This document shows, one piece after another, positions 34,856 to 44,553 of a stretch of 64,000 nucleotides of DNA. The notes under the pieces were generated by a model. It did no database searches. It had not been told where the DNA came from and saw only the letters and a program-made list of their open reading frames with translations. Where the stretch lies: assembly GCA_937982065.1 (NCBI GenBank), contig CALJMO010000016.1, positions 62,001 through 126,000 of the forward strand, in the 5' to 3' direction. The DNA is from an uncultured Collinsella sp. Its GTDB lineage: Bacteria; Actinomycetota; Coriobacteriia; Coriobacteriales; Coriobacteriaceae. Position 1 is the stretch's first letter. Each line of letters begins with the position of its first letter. Made by a program: the position numbers and the translations under genes.

Positions 34856-35578
34856 TTACTTAAGGTAGCCGTCGGCACGAAGCTTCTTGAGATCGGAATC
34901 TTTGACCTCGCAACCGGCGGGCAGCACCATGAACACGCGGTCGCCCACCTCCTTGACCGTGGCACCCAGACCGCAGGCAAAGCCGTAAGAGAAGTCCAAG
35001 ACGCGCTTGGCAACTTCGGTGCGTACGCCCACAAAAATCAGTGCGACAGGCTGCTTGGTGCGAACGCGGCGCACCACGGTCTCCACGTCGTCATAGCTCT
35101 CGGGGCGCAGGACATAGGCCGGCAGCTGCGGCGTGGCGTTGATGATATTGCTCGCATAGGCCGAGGCATCGCTCGGTGCAGGCGCGGGTGCAGCGGCGGC
35201 ACGGGCGCGGGTATTCTCGGCGTAGCTCGACGGCGTGTCATAGGCACCAGGACGATAACCGCTCGCAACACTGTCCTGCGAGCGCGAAGGCGGGTTATAC
35301 GTCGTGGCATGGCGGGAGTCATCGCCGACCAGCTGACCGGAGCGCGTATACACGGCAACCGACTCAGCTTCACCGCGGCGCGTCTGGCCAAGCAGGCCGT
35401 TGCTCGGCTCGTCTTGGGTGTAGAAGCCCTCGCCCGAAGCACCACTGTAGCCGTTGTTCTGATAGCCATCGTCGTAGCCGTCATCGTAGCCGTAGTCGTC
35501 GTCCTGGCCATAACCCTGGTCGTAACCCTGCTGGCCGCCCAGGTGCATCTTATTTTTAATCTCGTCAAGGAAGCCCAT
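34856..35578 (-). CDS. sepF: Cell-division protein SepF
   Basis: 240 residues. The C-terminal 95 residues are the SepF core domain (ATPQLPAYVLRPESYDDVE... to VMVLPAG). The N-terminus MGFLDEIKNKMHLG is the amphipathic membrane anchor, and residues 20-145 form a long Gly/Tyr/Asp/Gln-rich low-complexity linker, longer than in Bacillus. SepF tethers FtsZ to the membrane and is essential in bacteria without FtsA. ATG 35578 has GAGGA upstream; the frame is open to 35629 without support. Confidence 0.9.
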   Translation of the reverse strand: MGFLDEIKNKMHLGGQQGYDQGYGQDDDYGYDDGYDDGYQNNGYSGASGEGFYTQDEPSNGLLGQTRRGEAESVAVYTRSGQLVGDDSRHATTYNPPSRSQDSVASGYRPGAYDTPSSYAENTRARAAAAPAPAPSDASAYASNIINATPQLPAYVLRPESYDDVETVVRRVRTKQPVALIFVGVRTEVAKRVLDFSYGFACGLGATVKEVGDRVFMVLPAGCEVKDSDLKKLRADGYLK

Positions 35579-35638
35579 GGTTGTGTCCTCTCGCGGTTTA
35601 GTGCAGGCGCCCCGATAATCAGTGCGCACTTCAGAGCC

Positions 35639-36376
35639 TTATTTTACTGCAAACTCCGGGCTAAATACTACCCTGCCCAGGCGAACGAGCGTAGAGCCCT
35701 CCTCAAGGGCAGACTCAAAGTCCTCGCTCATACCGCAGGAAAGCTCAGGCAGGTTCAAATCGGGATGCGCCGCCTCCAGCTCATCCCTCAGCTCACGAAG
35801 CCCCGCAAAGGTGCGGCGTGCCACATCCTTATTCCCCCGGGGCGCCATAGTCATAAGCCCCTGTACGCAAATTCCCTCAAGTTCTGCAAGCTCACCCGCG
35901 GCGGCGCGAATCTCATCGGGTGAAAAGCCTCCCTTCGACTCCTCACCACTCACATTGACCTCAATGAGCACACGCTGGGGGCCGACGAGCTCGCCTGCCT
36001 CAATCTTGCGAACAGCACGGCTCGAGATCGCCTGCGCCAGATGCAGCGAACCCACCGAGTGAATCAGCTCGGCTGAGCCCAGCACCGCATTGATCTTATT
36101 GGTCTGCAGGTTGCCGATCATATCGAAGCGCACCTCGGGCAGCTCCGGATGCTCCGCCAGACCCGTGAGCTTGCGAACCAGCTCCTGCGGGCGGTTCTCG
36201 GCAAAATGGCGATACCCCGCCTGGATGGCGGCAACGGTCTCATCGACACCAACGGTCTTGGACACGGCAATGAGGCTCGCGGCGTCGTGGGGACGGCCCG
36301 CGCGATCGAGCGCCGCATAAAAACGTTCCAGAATCTGCTCGCGGCGAGCGCGCATCAAGTCCAAATAGTTATCCAT
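35639..36376 (-). CDS. PLP homeostasis protein, YggS/YlmE family
   Basis: 245 residues of the alanine-racemase fold type III. The PLP lysine is in IAVSKTVG and the nearby HFAENRPQELVRK stands for the usual GENRVQE motif. The protein buffers pyridoxal phosphate in the cytosol and has no known catalysis. The start at 36376 has GGAGGCG upstream. In the ylm cluster of Gram-positives it follows pgeF (ylmD); here six genes of phosphate transport separate them. It is followed by sepF at 60 bases. Confidence 0.92.
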   Translation of the reverse strand: MDNYLDLMRARREQILERFYAALDRAGRPHDAASLIAVSKTVGVDETVAAIQAGYRHFAENRPQELVRKLTGLAEHPELPEVRFDMIGNLQTNKINAVLGSAELIHSVGSLHLAQAISSRAVRKIEAGELVGPQRVLIEVNVSGEESKGGFSPDEIRAAAGELAELEGICVQGLMTMAPRGNKDVARRTFAGLRELRDELEAAHPDLNLPELSCGMSEDFESALEEGSTLVRLGRVVFSPEFAVK

Positions 36377-36426
36377 TGCCAATCGCCTCCGCTGACAGCC
36401 AAACAAGTAGTCCCATGCTAACGCAA

Positions 36427-36458
36427 GAGCGCGGCCCCGCATGTGCAAGGCCGCGCTC
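36427..36458 (-). terminator. phoU terminator
   Basis: A perfect 10-base stem (36427-36436 with 36449-36458) with a 12-base loop lies between phoU and yggS. The T-tract after it is weak (TTGCGTTAG). It separates the phosphate operon from the ylm genes. Confidence 0.7.
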
Positions 36459-36495
36459 ACTTAGGTATTTACAATCTTTCGACGAACGGGGTTAC

Positions 36496-37353
36496 TTACT
36501 CCTCGTCGTCCTCGCCATCGTCCTCATCCTCAAGATGATCGAGCAGGTAGCGAAGACCCTCGCTGACCTCGTTAACGGGCACCTTGGCAACGTAGCGTGC
36601 ATCGACGGCGGGCCTCATGATAACACCCTCGCCCGAAGGCACGCGCATGCTCTCGAGCTCATCCTCATCAGTGCAGGCGATATCACCGGCAGTCATACGC
36701 TGTCCGGTCAACAGGAAGGTCAGACGGCAGGCGGCATCGATGGAAATCGAGGCGATGCGATCGAGATAGCGCGATACCATGATGGCGCGGCGCAGGTCGT
36801 CATAGTTGCTGTCGTCGTCCATAAAATCGCCCGTGTCCATGCGGTTAAAGGTGCGGAAGAACTTCTCGTAGGCGGCGTGCACTGGCTCGTCCTCGACGGC
36901 CAAGTTGCAGATGATGGACATGTCGTTGGTGACGAGCGCAGAAAGCGAAGAGCCCAGCACCTGGTAGACGGCCTCAGCCTCGGCCTCGACCGTGCCGACA
37001 AGCTCCTTGGGCAGCGAGATGTCGGCCTTGATCATATGACGCGTGGCGCGGCAAATCTGGCGAACCTTATCGGTCATGCGCTGCAGGTTAAAGTCGACGT
37101 AGATGATCGTCTGCAGCAAGCGGAAGTCGGAGGCGACCGGTGACTGCGTGGCAATCAAGTTGTAGCAGACGGCCTCCAGGTTGGCGCAGCGTGCGTCAAT
37201 CGAAAGCGTGCGCTTCTTGGTCTTGGTGGCGAGCTTGCGGTCGTCGGTCACATAGGCCTTAACGGCATCGTGGAGGGCCAGATCGACGGCCTCATAGATG
37301 CTCAGCATCTCGTGACGGGCCTCGACGAGCTGACGGGAAAACAGTTTGCGCAT
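36496..37353 (-). CDS. phoU: Phosphate signalling regulator PhoU
   Basis: 285 residues, all alpha, with two PhoU helical bundles (about 15-105 and 115-215). The first holds the RCANLEAVCYNLIATQSPVASDFR region typical of PhoU. A C-terminal extension of about 60 residues ends in an acidic HLEDEDDGEDDEE tail, not usual in PhoU. PhoU represses the Pho regulon and limits PstSCAB when phosphate is ample. It is the last gene of the pgeF-pstSCAB-phoU transcript, 92 bases after pstB. No phoR/phoP genes are nearby. Confidence 0.9.
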   Translation of the reverse strand: MRKLFSRQLVEARHEMLSIYEAVDLALHDAVKAYVTDDRKLATKTKKRTLSIDARCANLEAVCYNLIATQSPVASDFRLLQTIIYVDFNLQRMTDKVRQICRATRHMIKADISLPKELVGTVEAEAEAVYQVLGSSLSALVTNDMSIICNLAVEDEPVHAAYEKFFRTFNRMDTGDFMDDDSNYDDLRRAIMVSRYLDRIASISIDAACRLTFLLTGQRMTAGDIACTDEDELESMRVPSGEGVIMRPAVDARYVAKVPVNEVSEGLRYLLDHLEDEDDGEDDEE

Positions 37354-37445
37354 GGTTCACTCCAATCAGTTGGGTGCGGTCATGCCGCCCGCACAGTGAA
37401 TATACACCGGACCAGGTCCGATCAGCTTGGGACTAGTCGCACCGA

Positions 37446-38249
<804 letters not shown>

Positions 38250-38261
38250 GGGACTCCTTAA

Positions 38262-39167
38262 CTAGCGACGCTTGCGCGAAAGGAAGCGCGCAAACAGGTT
38301 GAAGGCCAGAATGATCACCATCAGCAAGAGCGCGGTGCCGTAGGCTGCGTTCATGTTGATGCCGTCGTTGGCAAGCAGGTACAGGTGAACCGTCATGGGG
38401 CGGCCGGAATCGAGCGGCGAAATAGGTAGATTGATGGCCTGGCCCATGGTGTAGAGCACCACCGCGGTCTCGCCGATGGCACGGCCGATGGCGAGGACGA
38501 TGCCCGTGGCAATACGGCCAAAGGCAGAAGGAAGCACGATCTTGGAGACAACCTGCCACTTGGTAGCGCCCAGGCCGTACGCGCCCCAACGGATATAGCG
38601 CGGAACGGCGCGAATGGCCTCTTCGGTGGTGCGCATGACGATGGGAAGCATCAAGAGCGCGAGTGCCAGAGCGGCCGAGACCATCGAAAGGCCCAGGCCC
38701 ATGGCCTCGACAAACAAGGCGTAGCCAAAGAGACCCATAACGATGGAGGGCACCGAGGCCAAAGCGTCAGCAGCGTAGCGAATGAGCTCGACGACCTTGC
38801 CCTGCTTGGCGTACTCGGCCAGATAGACGGCTGCCAGCACAGCGATCGGCGTGCAGATAAGCATGGCGAGCGCCGTCACGTAGACGGTCGAGACGATCGT
38901 GGGCCAAATTCCGCCCTCGGCGTTGACGCCCTGGGGCCAACCGAAGATAAAGTCGAGCGAGATATGTGGCAGGCCGTTAATGACCACGTAGGCGATGATA
39001 GCGACCAGCACCAGCGTGGTGATGTAGGCAGCGGCACGAAACACGCCAAGCATGATCTTGTTGGACAGGTCCTTGTTGATGCGGCCCTTCTTGCCGTGGG
39101 AAAGGGCACGCTTGATGCGCTCGCGCGACGAGGTCGTATCGACCGTCGTGTCAACGGAATCGGACAT
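38262..39167 (-). CDS. pstA: Phosphate ABC transporter permease PstA
   Basis: 301 residues with six or seven membrane segments and the cytoplasmic coupling loop EEAIRAVPRYIRWGAYGLGATKW, the EAA motif of Pst permeases. The N-terminus (about 35 residues) is basic and polar. It forms the channel with PstC. It starts 3 bases after the pstC stop. Confidence 0.93.
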   Translation of the reverse strand: MSDSVDTTVDTTSSRERIKRALSHGKKGRINKDLSNKIMLGVFRAAAYITTLVLVAIIAYVVINGLPHISLDFIFGWPQGVNAEGGIWPTIVSTVYVTALAMLICTPIAVLAAVYLAEYAKQGKVVELIRYAADALASVPSIVMGLFGYALFVEAMGLGLSMVSAALALALLMLPIVMRTTEEAIRAVPRYIRWGAYGLGATKWQVVSKIVLPSAFGRIATGIVLAIGRAIGETAVVLYTMGQAINLPISPLDSGRPMTVHLYLLANDGINMNAAYGTALLLMVIILAFNLFARFLSRKRR

Positions 39168-39170
39168 AGC

Positions 39171-40097
39171 CTACCCCCTCTTCTTCTTGGAAATCAGACG
39201 GACGATGCCCACCAGCGTGGCGGAGATGATAAACAGGACCACACCCATGCCGAACAGCGCCGAGCGGTGCAGACCCGAGGAATAGCTCATGTCGAGCGCA
39301 ATCTGGCTCGTGAGCGTCGAGATGGGGCTCGCAATGCTGTCGGGAATAACCGGGGCGTTACCTACGACCATGAGCACGGCCATGGTCTCGCCGATGGCAC
39401 GGCCCATACCCAGCACGATGGCATCAACGATACCCAGCTTCGCGGCAGGTAGCACGACCTTATAGATGGTCTGCCACTTGGTGGCGCCCATGGCATACGA
39501 TGCCTCGCGAATGCCCATGGGAATGGAATTGAGAGCATCGATGGTGAGCGTGGTGATGGTAGGGACGATCATGATGGCGAGCACAAACCACGCCGTCAGC
39601 GCACCAAAACCAAGGCCGCCGGTCAGTTGTGCGATAAACGGGCGGATGATGATCATGCCAAAGAAGCCGTAGATGATGGAGGGTATGCCCGCCAGCAGGT
39701 CAACGGCGGGGCTGATGAGCTTGCGCACGCGCTTGCTGGCAATCTCGACCAGGTAAACGGCCGTACCCACGCCCAGCGGCACGCCCATGGCGAGCGCACC
39801 GACGGTCACCAGACACGAGCCGGCAAGCAGCGACAAGATGCCGTAGTGGCCCTCGGAAGGCGCCCACGTAAAGCTAAAGAAGTCCGCCAGACCGATGTCA
39901 GTAAAGACGGGCAGCGCCGAGTACGTGGTAAAGACAAAAATCAGGATGACGGTAACGACCGCCAAGAACGCGCAGGCAAAGAAGATCCACTGCAGCGCCT
40001 TCTCCTTGATATAGGTACTGCGCGATACGAGCGCCAGCTCGCGCTTCTTGGGCGCCTGAACATTCTGCTCAGTCTGGGAGTTTTCCTGTGCTTCCAT
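39171..40097 (-). CDS. pstC: Phosphate ABC transporter permease PstC
   Basis: 308 residues with six membrane segments after a hydrophilic N-terminus of about 45. The EAA loop reads EASYAMGATKWQTIYKVVLPAA. I chose ATG 40097, with AAGGGG eight bases upstream and one base after the pstS stop; the GTG at 40106 has no room for a ribosome site. It is followed by pstA after three bases, so the operon is tightly coupled. Confidence 0.93.
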   Translation of the reverse strand: MEAQENSQTEQNVQAPKKRELALVSRSTYIKEKALQWIFFACAFLAVVTVILIFVFTTYSALPVFTDIGLADFFSFTWAPSEGHYGILSLLAGSCLVTVGALAMGVPLGVGTAVYLVEIASKRVRKLISPAVDLLAGIPSIIYGFFGMIIIRPFIAQLTGGLGFGALTAWFVLAIMIVPTITTLTIDALNSIPMGIREASYAMGATKWQTIYKVVLPAAKLGIVDAIVLGMGRAIGETMAVLMVVGNAPVIPDSIASPISTLTSQIALDMSYSSGLHRSALFGMGVVLFIISATLVGIVRLISKKKRG

Positions 40098-40098
40098 G

Positions 40099-40935
40099 CT
40101 ACTCACTCCCCTTCTCGTCGTTGGTGACGGGAATAAAGCCCGCCTCGCGAATCTGCTTGTCCATCTTTTCGGACGTCACATAGTCGATGTAATCCTGCGC
40201 CTGCTGCGAAGGCGCACCCTTCACAAAGAAGTAAAGGTCGCGCGAGATGGGATAGCCGCCACTCGCGACCGTCTTCTCGGACGCCTCAACATGATTGACC
40301 GAGACGGCCTTGACCGAGGTCTTGGCGTTGAGGCTATCGACGAAGCCCAGCGAAATGTAGCCGATGGCCCCACGCGAACGAGATACCACGTCGCGCACCT
40401 GGCCCGTACCCGAAAGAACAGCCGAGCGGCGATCGAACGGCATGCCATCCATCACGATGGTACGGAAGGCCTCGCGCGTACCGGACGCCTCGTCTCGGTT
40501 GATGACCTGAATCCTCAGGTCCTCGCCACCGACCTCTTTCCAATTGGTAATCTTGCCGGCGTAGATATCGCGGAGCTGCTCGGTCGAGAGGTTATCGACC
40601 GGGTTATCGTCGTTCACGATGACCGCAATACCGTCGTGGGCAATGACGATGGGAGTCAGGCCCAGATCCTGTTCGTCGGCATTGAATCCACGGGAGGAGC
40701 TGGCGATATCGGCCGTGCCGGCGCTGACGGCCTCGATGCCAGCGGAAGAACCCAAACCGGAAACGAGCACGTCGATGCCGGTCTCCTCCTTAAAGCCCTC
40801 GGCCGCAATCTCGGCGATAGGAAGGCAGGTCGTGGAGCCAGCGACGGTAATGGAAGAGGTAGAAGATCCCGAAGAACAGGCACACAGCGTAAGTGTAAGC
40901 ACAGCGGCGCTCAGGACCGATACGATCTTTCTCAT
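40099..40935 (-). CDS. pstS: Phosphate-binding lipoprotein PstS
   Basis: 278 residues. The N-terminal signal MRKIVSVLSAAVLTLTLCACSSG ends in a lipobox (LCAC) with lipidated Cys20. The phosphate-binding region includes AGSTTCLPIAE near residue 32 and RDEASGTREAF near residue 145, both standard for PstS. It captures phosphate on the outer face and delivers it to PstCA. Its ATG overlaps the pgeF stop codon as ATGA, so translation is coupled to pgeF. Confidence 0.95.
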   Translation of the reverse strand: MRKIVSVLSAAVLTLTLCACSSGSSTSSITVAGSTTCLPIAEIAAEGFKEETGIDVLVSGLGSSAGIEAVSAGTADIASSSRGFNADEQDLGLTPIVIAHDGIAVIVNDDNPVDNLSTEQLRDIYAGKITNWKEVGGEDLRIQVINRDEASGTREAFRTIVMDGMPFDRRSAVLSGTGQVRDVVSRSRGAIGYISLGFVDSLNAKTSVKAVSVNHVEASEKTVASGGYPISRDLYFFVKGAPSQQAQDYIDYVTSEKMDKQIREAGFIPVTNDEKGSE

Positions 40936-41732
40936 AGCATCACGCCGATCGCAGCATGGCGCCCACAGGTGCCGTCCTCGTTACGGTAGGAATAAAAGCG
41001 GTCGTTCTGACGCACGGTCGAAAGCTGGGTATCCACGATATCATCCGCGTCGACACCGACATCTACCAGCGCCTCGCGAATGGCAGCGGAAAGATCGAGC
41101 ATGCGAGAGGTACTCGCATCGATGCAAGAGAACTCGGCGGCAAAGCGATCCATGAGTTCCTGGGATACCTCATATTCGTCACCCAAGATATGGGGGCCGA
41201 TATAGGCGGAAACGTCGCCCGCATCGCAGCCGGCAGCATCGCAAAGCGCCTGGCACGCCTTGGCAGAAATACGTGCAATCGTGCCCTTCCAACCGGAGTG
41301 CACCACGGCAAATCCGCCAGGGGCCACCAGCACCACGGGAACGCAGTCGGCAAAGCAGAGCAGCACGGGCACGTTATGCGCCGTACAGACGATGGCATCG
41401 CAGCCCGCGGCAATCTGCTCGCGGACGTCCTCAAGGTCATCGGCGCCATTCGAGGTCACCGCAACGATATGGTCACCATGGACCTGATTGGGAACGAGCA
41501 GGTTGTGCTCGCACTCCGCGGCACCCATAGCCTCGAGTGCGCGGCGACGATTTTCTTGAACAGCAAAGGGATCATCGCCAACATGCGAGCCCAAGTTGAG
41601 TGAGGAGTACGCATCTTCGGAAACGCCACCGGCGCGCTCGGTGAAGGCAAAGCGAACATCGGATGTCGCGCCCTCCACCAACGTAACTCCATCATGGTCG
41701 ACACGCGAAACTTTGTCCGCACGTGCTGCCAT
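40932..41732 (-). CDS. pgeF: PgeF/YlmD (laccase-domain, LACC1) purine nucleoside phosphorylase
   Basis: 266 residues. The zinc ligands lie in NQVHGD, LCFADCVPVVL and VVHSGWKGT, standard for the COG1496/YfiH family. Such enzymes cleave adenosine and inosine phosphorolytically and were earlier called polyphenol oxidases. Editing of peptidoglycan precursors is also reported for a relative. ATG 41732 has AGGAGG seven bases upstream. It is the first gene of the phosphate operon and overlaps pstS by 4 bases; in Firmicutes it starts the ylm block instead. Confidence 0.9.
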   Translation of the reverse strand: MAARADKVSRVDHDGVTLVEGATSDVRFAFTERAGGVSEDAYSSLNLGSHVGDDPFAVQENRRRALEAMGAAECEHNLLVPNQVHGDHIVAVTSNGADDLEDVREQIAAGCDAIVCTAHNVPVLLCFADCVPVVLVAPGGFAVVHSGWKGTIARISAKACQALCDAAGCDAGDVSAYIGPHILGDEYEVSQELMDRFAAEFSCIDASTSRMLDLSAAIREALVDVGVDADDIVDTQLSTVRQNDRFYSYRNEDGTCGRHAAIGVML

Positions 41733-41837
41733 ACTAAAGCCTCCTAATAACACAAGTACCGCGGCATCGCCGCTACAGCCCGCGTTTATACGGCTGTCAT
41801 ACTTCTTTAAAAGGATACCTGCTGCGCTGGAGGCAAT

Positions 41838-41855
41838 CGTAAAGGGAACGTAAAG
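41838..41855 (-). promoter_or_regulatory. Candidate Pho box: tandem CTTTACG at 11-bp spacing
   Basis: On the minus strand CTTTACG occurs twice, at 41855-41849 and 41844-41838, exactly 11 bases apart, which is the spacing of PhoP direct repeats (TTAACA-like in Bacillus). It lies 106 bases upstream of pgeF, between the ftsZ terminator and the pgeF start. PhoP binding is inferred from position and period only. Confidence 0.45.
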
Positions 41856-41892
41856 AGATTGGAGGTTCTAGTTTACAAAGTCGAAATAAAAA

Positions 41893-41916
41893 GGGCGCGT
41901 CCATACGGACACGCCC
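41893..41916 (-). terminator. ftsZ terminator
   Basis: A 10-base stem (41893-41902 with 41907-41916, one mismatch) and a 4-base loop are followed on the minus strand by TTTTTATTT. It ends the dcw transcript after ftsZ and before pgeF. Confidence 0.9.
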
Positions 41917-41942
41917 CTGTGCACAACAATGCAAAGAACGAC

Positions 41943-43097
41943 TTAGAAGCTACCGCGCTTCAGGAAGTCGGGAAGCTCGAACTGATCGTTGCCGAAGTTA
42001 GGAAGCTCGGTGCCACCGACGTTGCGGGTCGGAGCGGCCTGAGCCGGGCTCGTGGCAGGAGCGGTGCGCTGCGGCTCAGCGGAGGCAGCGGCCTTGCTCT
42101 GAGACTGCTGAGCAGCAAAGAGCTCGTCCTGACGGTTGACGTTGGAGTCGGAGAAGCCCGTAGCGATGACGGTGATACGCACCTGATCGCCCAGGGACTC
42201 GTCGACAACGGTACCGAAGATGATGTTGGCCTCGGGGTCGACGGCGTTGGCGACAACGTCGGCGGCGTCGCTGATCTCCTGGATGCCCAGGTCCTTGGAA
42301 CCGGCGATGGAGAGCAGCACGCGCGTGGCACCATCGATGGAGCTCTCAAGCAGCGGGCTGGAGATGGCCTGCTGGGCAGCGTCGACGGCACGGGTATCCC
42401 CAGAAGAGGTACCGATACCCATCATGGCGGTACCGGCCTGCTTCATGATGGTCTTAACATCGGCGAAGTCCAGGTTGATGATACCGGGGACGGTGATGAG
42501 GTCGGTGATGCCCTGGGTGCCCTGGGAAAGGACGCCATCGGCAATCGCGAAGGCCTCGAGCATGGTGGTCTTCTTCTCGGCGATGTCGAGCAGCTTATCG
42601 TTAGGGATGACGATCATGGTGTCGACGCAATCGGAGAGGGTCTTAATGCCCTCCTCGGCGCTCTTCTTGCGCTTGCGGCCCTCGAAGGTGAAGGGCTTGG
42701 TCACGACGGCGACGGTCAGCGCACCGACCTCGTTCATCGCGATATCGGCAACGATGGGAGCAGCGCCGGTACCGGTGCCACCGCCCTCGCCGCAGGTAAT
42801 GAACACCATGTCGGCGCCAGCGAGCGCCTCGGCAATGTCGTCGCGGGACTCATCGGCAGCCTTGCGGCCAACCTCGGGGTTGGCGCCGGCGCCCAGGCCG
42901 CGGGTAAGGTCGGTGCCGATGTGCACCTTGATATCGGCATCAGAGATCGCGAGTGCCTGAGCATCGGTGTTGATGGCAACAAACTCGACGCCGCGGATGC
43001 CCTCTTCGATCATTCGATTGACCGCGTTGGTACCGCCGCCGCCGACGCCGACCACCTTAATGACGGCAAGGTAGTTGTTGATCTCTGTCTCGTGCAT
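41943..43097 (-). CDS. ftsZ: Cell-division GTPase FtsZ
   Basis: 384 residues. The tubulin signature GGGTGTGAAPIV, the N-terminal VVGVGGGGTNAVNRM and the T7 loop NLDFADVKTIM are present. A variable linker (about 315-365, Ala/Ser/Gln-rich) precedes the conserved C-terminal peptide FELPDFLKR that docks SepF. FtsZ polymerises into the Z-ring. ATG 43097 has GGAGG six bases upstream; an ATG at 43127 is open but lacks a site. A perfect GTCAA-ATAA-TTGAC palindrome lies 122 bases upstream. No ftsA precedes it. Confidence 0.97.
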   Translation of the reverse strand: MHETEINNYLAVIKVVGVGGGGTNAVNRMIEEGIRGVEFVAINTDAQALAISDADIKVHIGTDLTRGLGAGANPEVGRKAADESRDDIAEALAGADMVFITCGEGGGTGTGAAPIVADIAMNEVGALTVAVVTKPFTFEGRKRKKSAEEGIKTLSDCVDTMIVIPNDKLLDIAEKKTTMLEAFAIADGVLSQGTQGITDLITVPGIINLDFADVKTIMKQAGTAMMGIGTSSGDTRAVDAAQQAISSPLLESSIDGATRVLLSIAGSKDLGIQEISDAADVVANAVDPEANIIFGTVVDESLGDQVRITVIATGFSDSNVNRQDELFAAQQSQSKAAASAEPQRTAPATSPAQAAPTRNVGGTELPNFGNDQFELPDFLKRGSF

Positions 43098-43218
43098 GTC
43101 GGTCCTCCGAACAAAGGTTATAGCCATAGCATGGGTCGACCCCTGCGCACATTAACCTTCAGGTTGAAAGTAAATGCAAAGGTAAACCGTATTATGTTTG
43201 CACATTATGAACGTATCA

Positions 43219-43232
43219 GTCAAATAATTGAC
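43219..43232. promoter_or_regulatory. Palindrome GTCAAATAATTGAC upstream of ftsZ
   Basis: A perfect 5-base-arm palindrome with TTGAC at both ends lies in the AT-rich gap (43098-43296) between ftsQ and ftsZ. It could be a regulator site or contain a -35 box; no -10 at good spacing is certain. Confidence 0.35.
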
Positions 43233-43296
43233 CGTGAAAACCAAACAAACCAGATAAACGGCGTGGTATGGCCCCTCAACAAAGCATCAACCAGCG

Positions 43297-44553
43297 CTAT
43301 GAGGTCGGAGCGTTCCTAAATGTATAGTTACCCGGAGAGCGCACATTGATATACGTTACGCCCTCTACCTGCGAAAGCAGCTTGGTGACTACGCGCTCCT
43401 TCTTGACGATATCGTTCGAATCGCCCAGCGACACCTCAATGCCGTTATTGAGGTTTGCCGAGATGGCTTCAACCGAAGGCGTGGAAATATCCTTGACTTG
43501 TCCCAAGAACTCGCTCGAAAAACCACGCACATAATCCAAGCCAGCCTTAACGGCCTTGGAGCTCACCGCCTGGCCGGAAACCGGAGCGACATCCGCCGAG
43601 ACATCAGTCAACAACACCGCGCCATAGTGCTTAGCGAGCGCCAGCGCGGCATCAATGCCGGTCAGGGTATTTGAGCCCTGCCCCGTCGTGATGACGTTGC
43701 CCTGGTCATCCACTTCGACCGACGTCGACAGCGGGGCGATCCAGGTGTCATCATCCCCGATGGCCCAGGCAAGGTCATCGGAGCTGATATAGGCAATTGC
43801 AATGACCTTGCGCTCCATCGGCGTAATGATGAGCGTATGTGGGAACTGACGTTGGACATCCACGCCCGAGACCCACGGGTTCTGCTTGAGGTCCTCGGTA
43901 ATCTGGTCGGGATCGACGTTAAAAAGCGACGTTCCCTCGGGCAAATCGATCAGCTGGATAGCATCGTGCTTCGTCACATGCTCGCTTCCTTGAATCTGAA
44001 TATCAGTGGCGGTAAACAATCCAGAGTTAATCACCACGATAGCAACGACGACGAGCACGGCCAAGACGGCCAAAACGCCGCCCACGATTTTGCCTTTGCC
44101 TGTAACGACAGAAGCGGCGTCTGATGTTTTATTTGGCATCGCCCTAAGTGAAGACAACGGGTTGACGCCTTTTTTACCCGAAGGCTTCTTGGCGGTAGCC
44201 GGCACCGATGTCAGCGCGCGCGGTTTCGATGCGCCCAGCGTGCGACTCGGACGCGCCGCCTTAGTTCCTGTCGAGGGCTTAGGAGTTGCCATAGGACGGG
44301 CAGGCTTGGCGCCCATAACAGGCTTTGACGTCACCGAGGGACGCGAGGACTTTTTTGCGGCCGGACGATTACCGAGCTGCGAGCCGACAACCGGACGACT
44401 AGTCTGTCGAGCATGCCCGACAGACTTAGAGTGCGCGACGGTATTGCGTTGAGGTTTGGCAGGCGCGCCGGAACGCCCTCCGGCGCGGCGGAAGGTGGGT
44501 TTCGATACTCTAGAAGCCGAGGAATTTAACTTCCGGTCTGAGCTCGATGCCAT
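43297..44553 (-). CDS. ftsQ: FtsQ/DivIB-type POTRA-domain division protein
   Basis: 418 residues, much longer than typical FtsQ because the cytoplasmic N-terminus runs to about residue 155 and is Lys/Arg/Ser/Pro/Ala-rich. One membrane segment (about 156-178), a POTRA domain (ADIQIQGSEHVTKHDAIQLI onward) and an FtsQ beta domain follow. It links the early and late divisome. It overlaps the 3' end of murB by 44 bases, so translation is coupled. The start has GAGGG upstream. Identification rests on POTRA topology and location between murB and ftsZ. Confidence 0.85.
   Translation of the reverse strand: MASSSDRKLNSSASRVSKPTFRRAGGRSGAPAKPQRNTVAHSKSVGHARQTSRPVVGSQLGNRPAAKKSSRPSVTSKPVMGAKPARPMATPKPSTGTKAARPSRTLGASKPRALTSVPATAKKPSGKKGVNPLSSLRAMPNKTSDAASVVTGKGKIVGGVLAVLAVLVVVAIVVINSGLFTATDIQIQGSEHVTKHDAIQLIDLPEGTSLFNVDPDQITEDLKQNPWVSGVDVQRQFPHTLIITPMERKVIAIAYISSDDLAWAIGDDDTWIAPLSTSVEVDDQGNVITTGQGSNTLTGIDAALALAKHYGAVLLTDVSADVAPVSGQAVSSKAVKAGLDYVRGFSSEFLGQVKDISTPSVEAISANLNNGIEVSLGDSNDIVKKERVVTKLLSQVEGVTYINVRSPGNYTFRNAPTS

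Noticed and set aside
41859..43319. A 486-codon open frame antisense to ftsZ
   Set aside because: Gly/Asp/Val-rich shadow of ftsZ.
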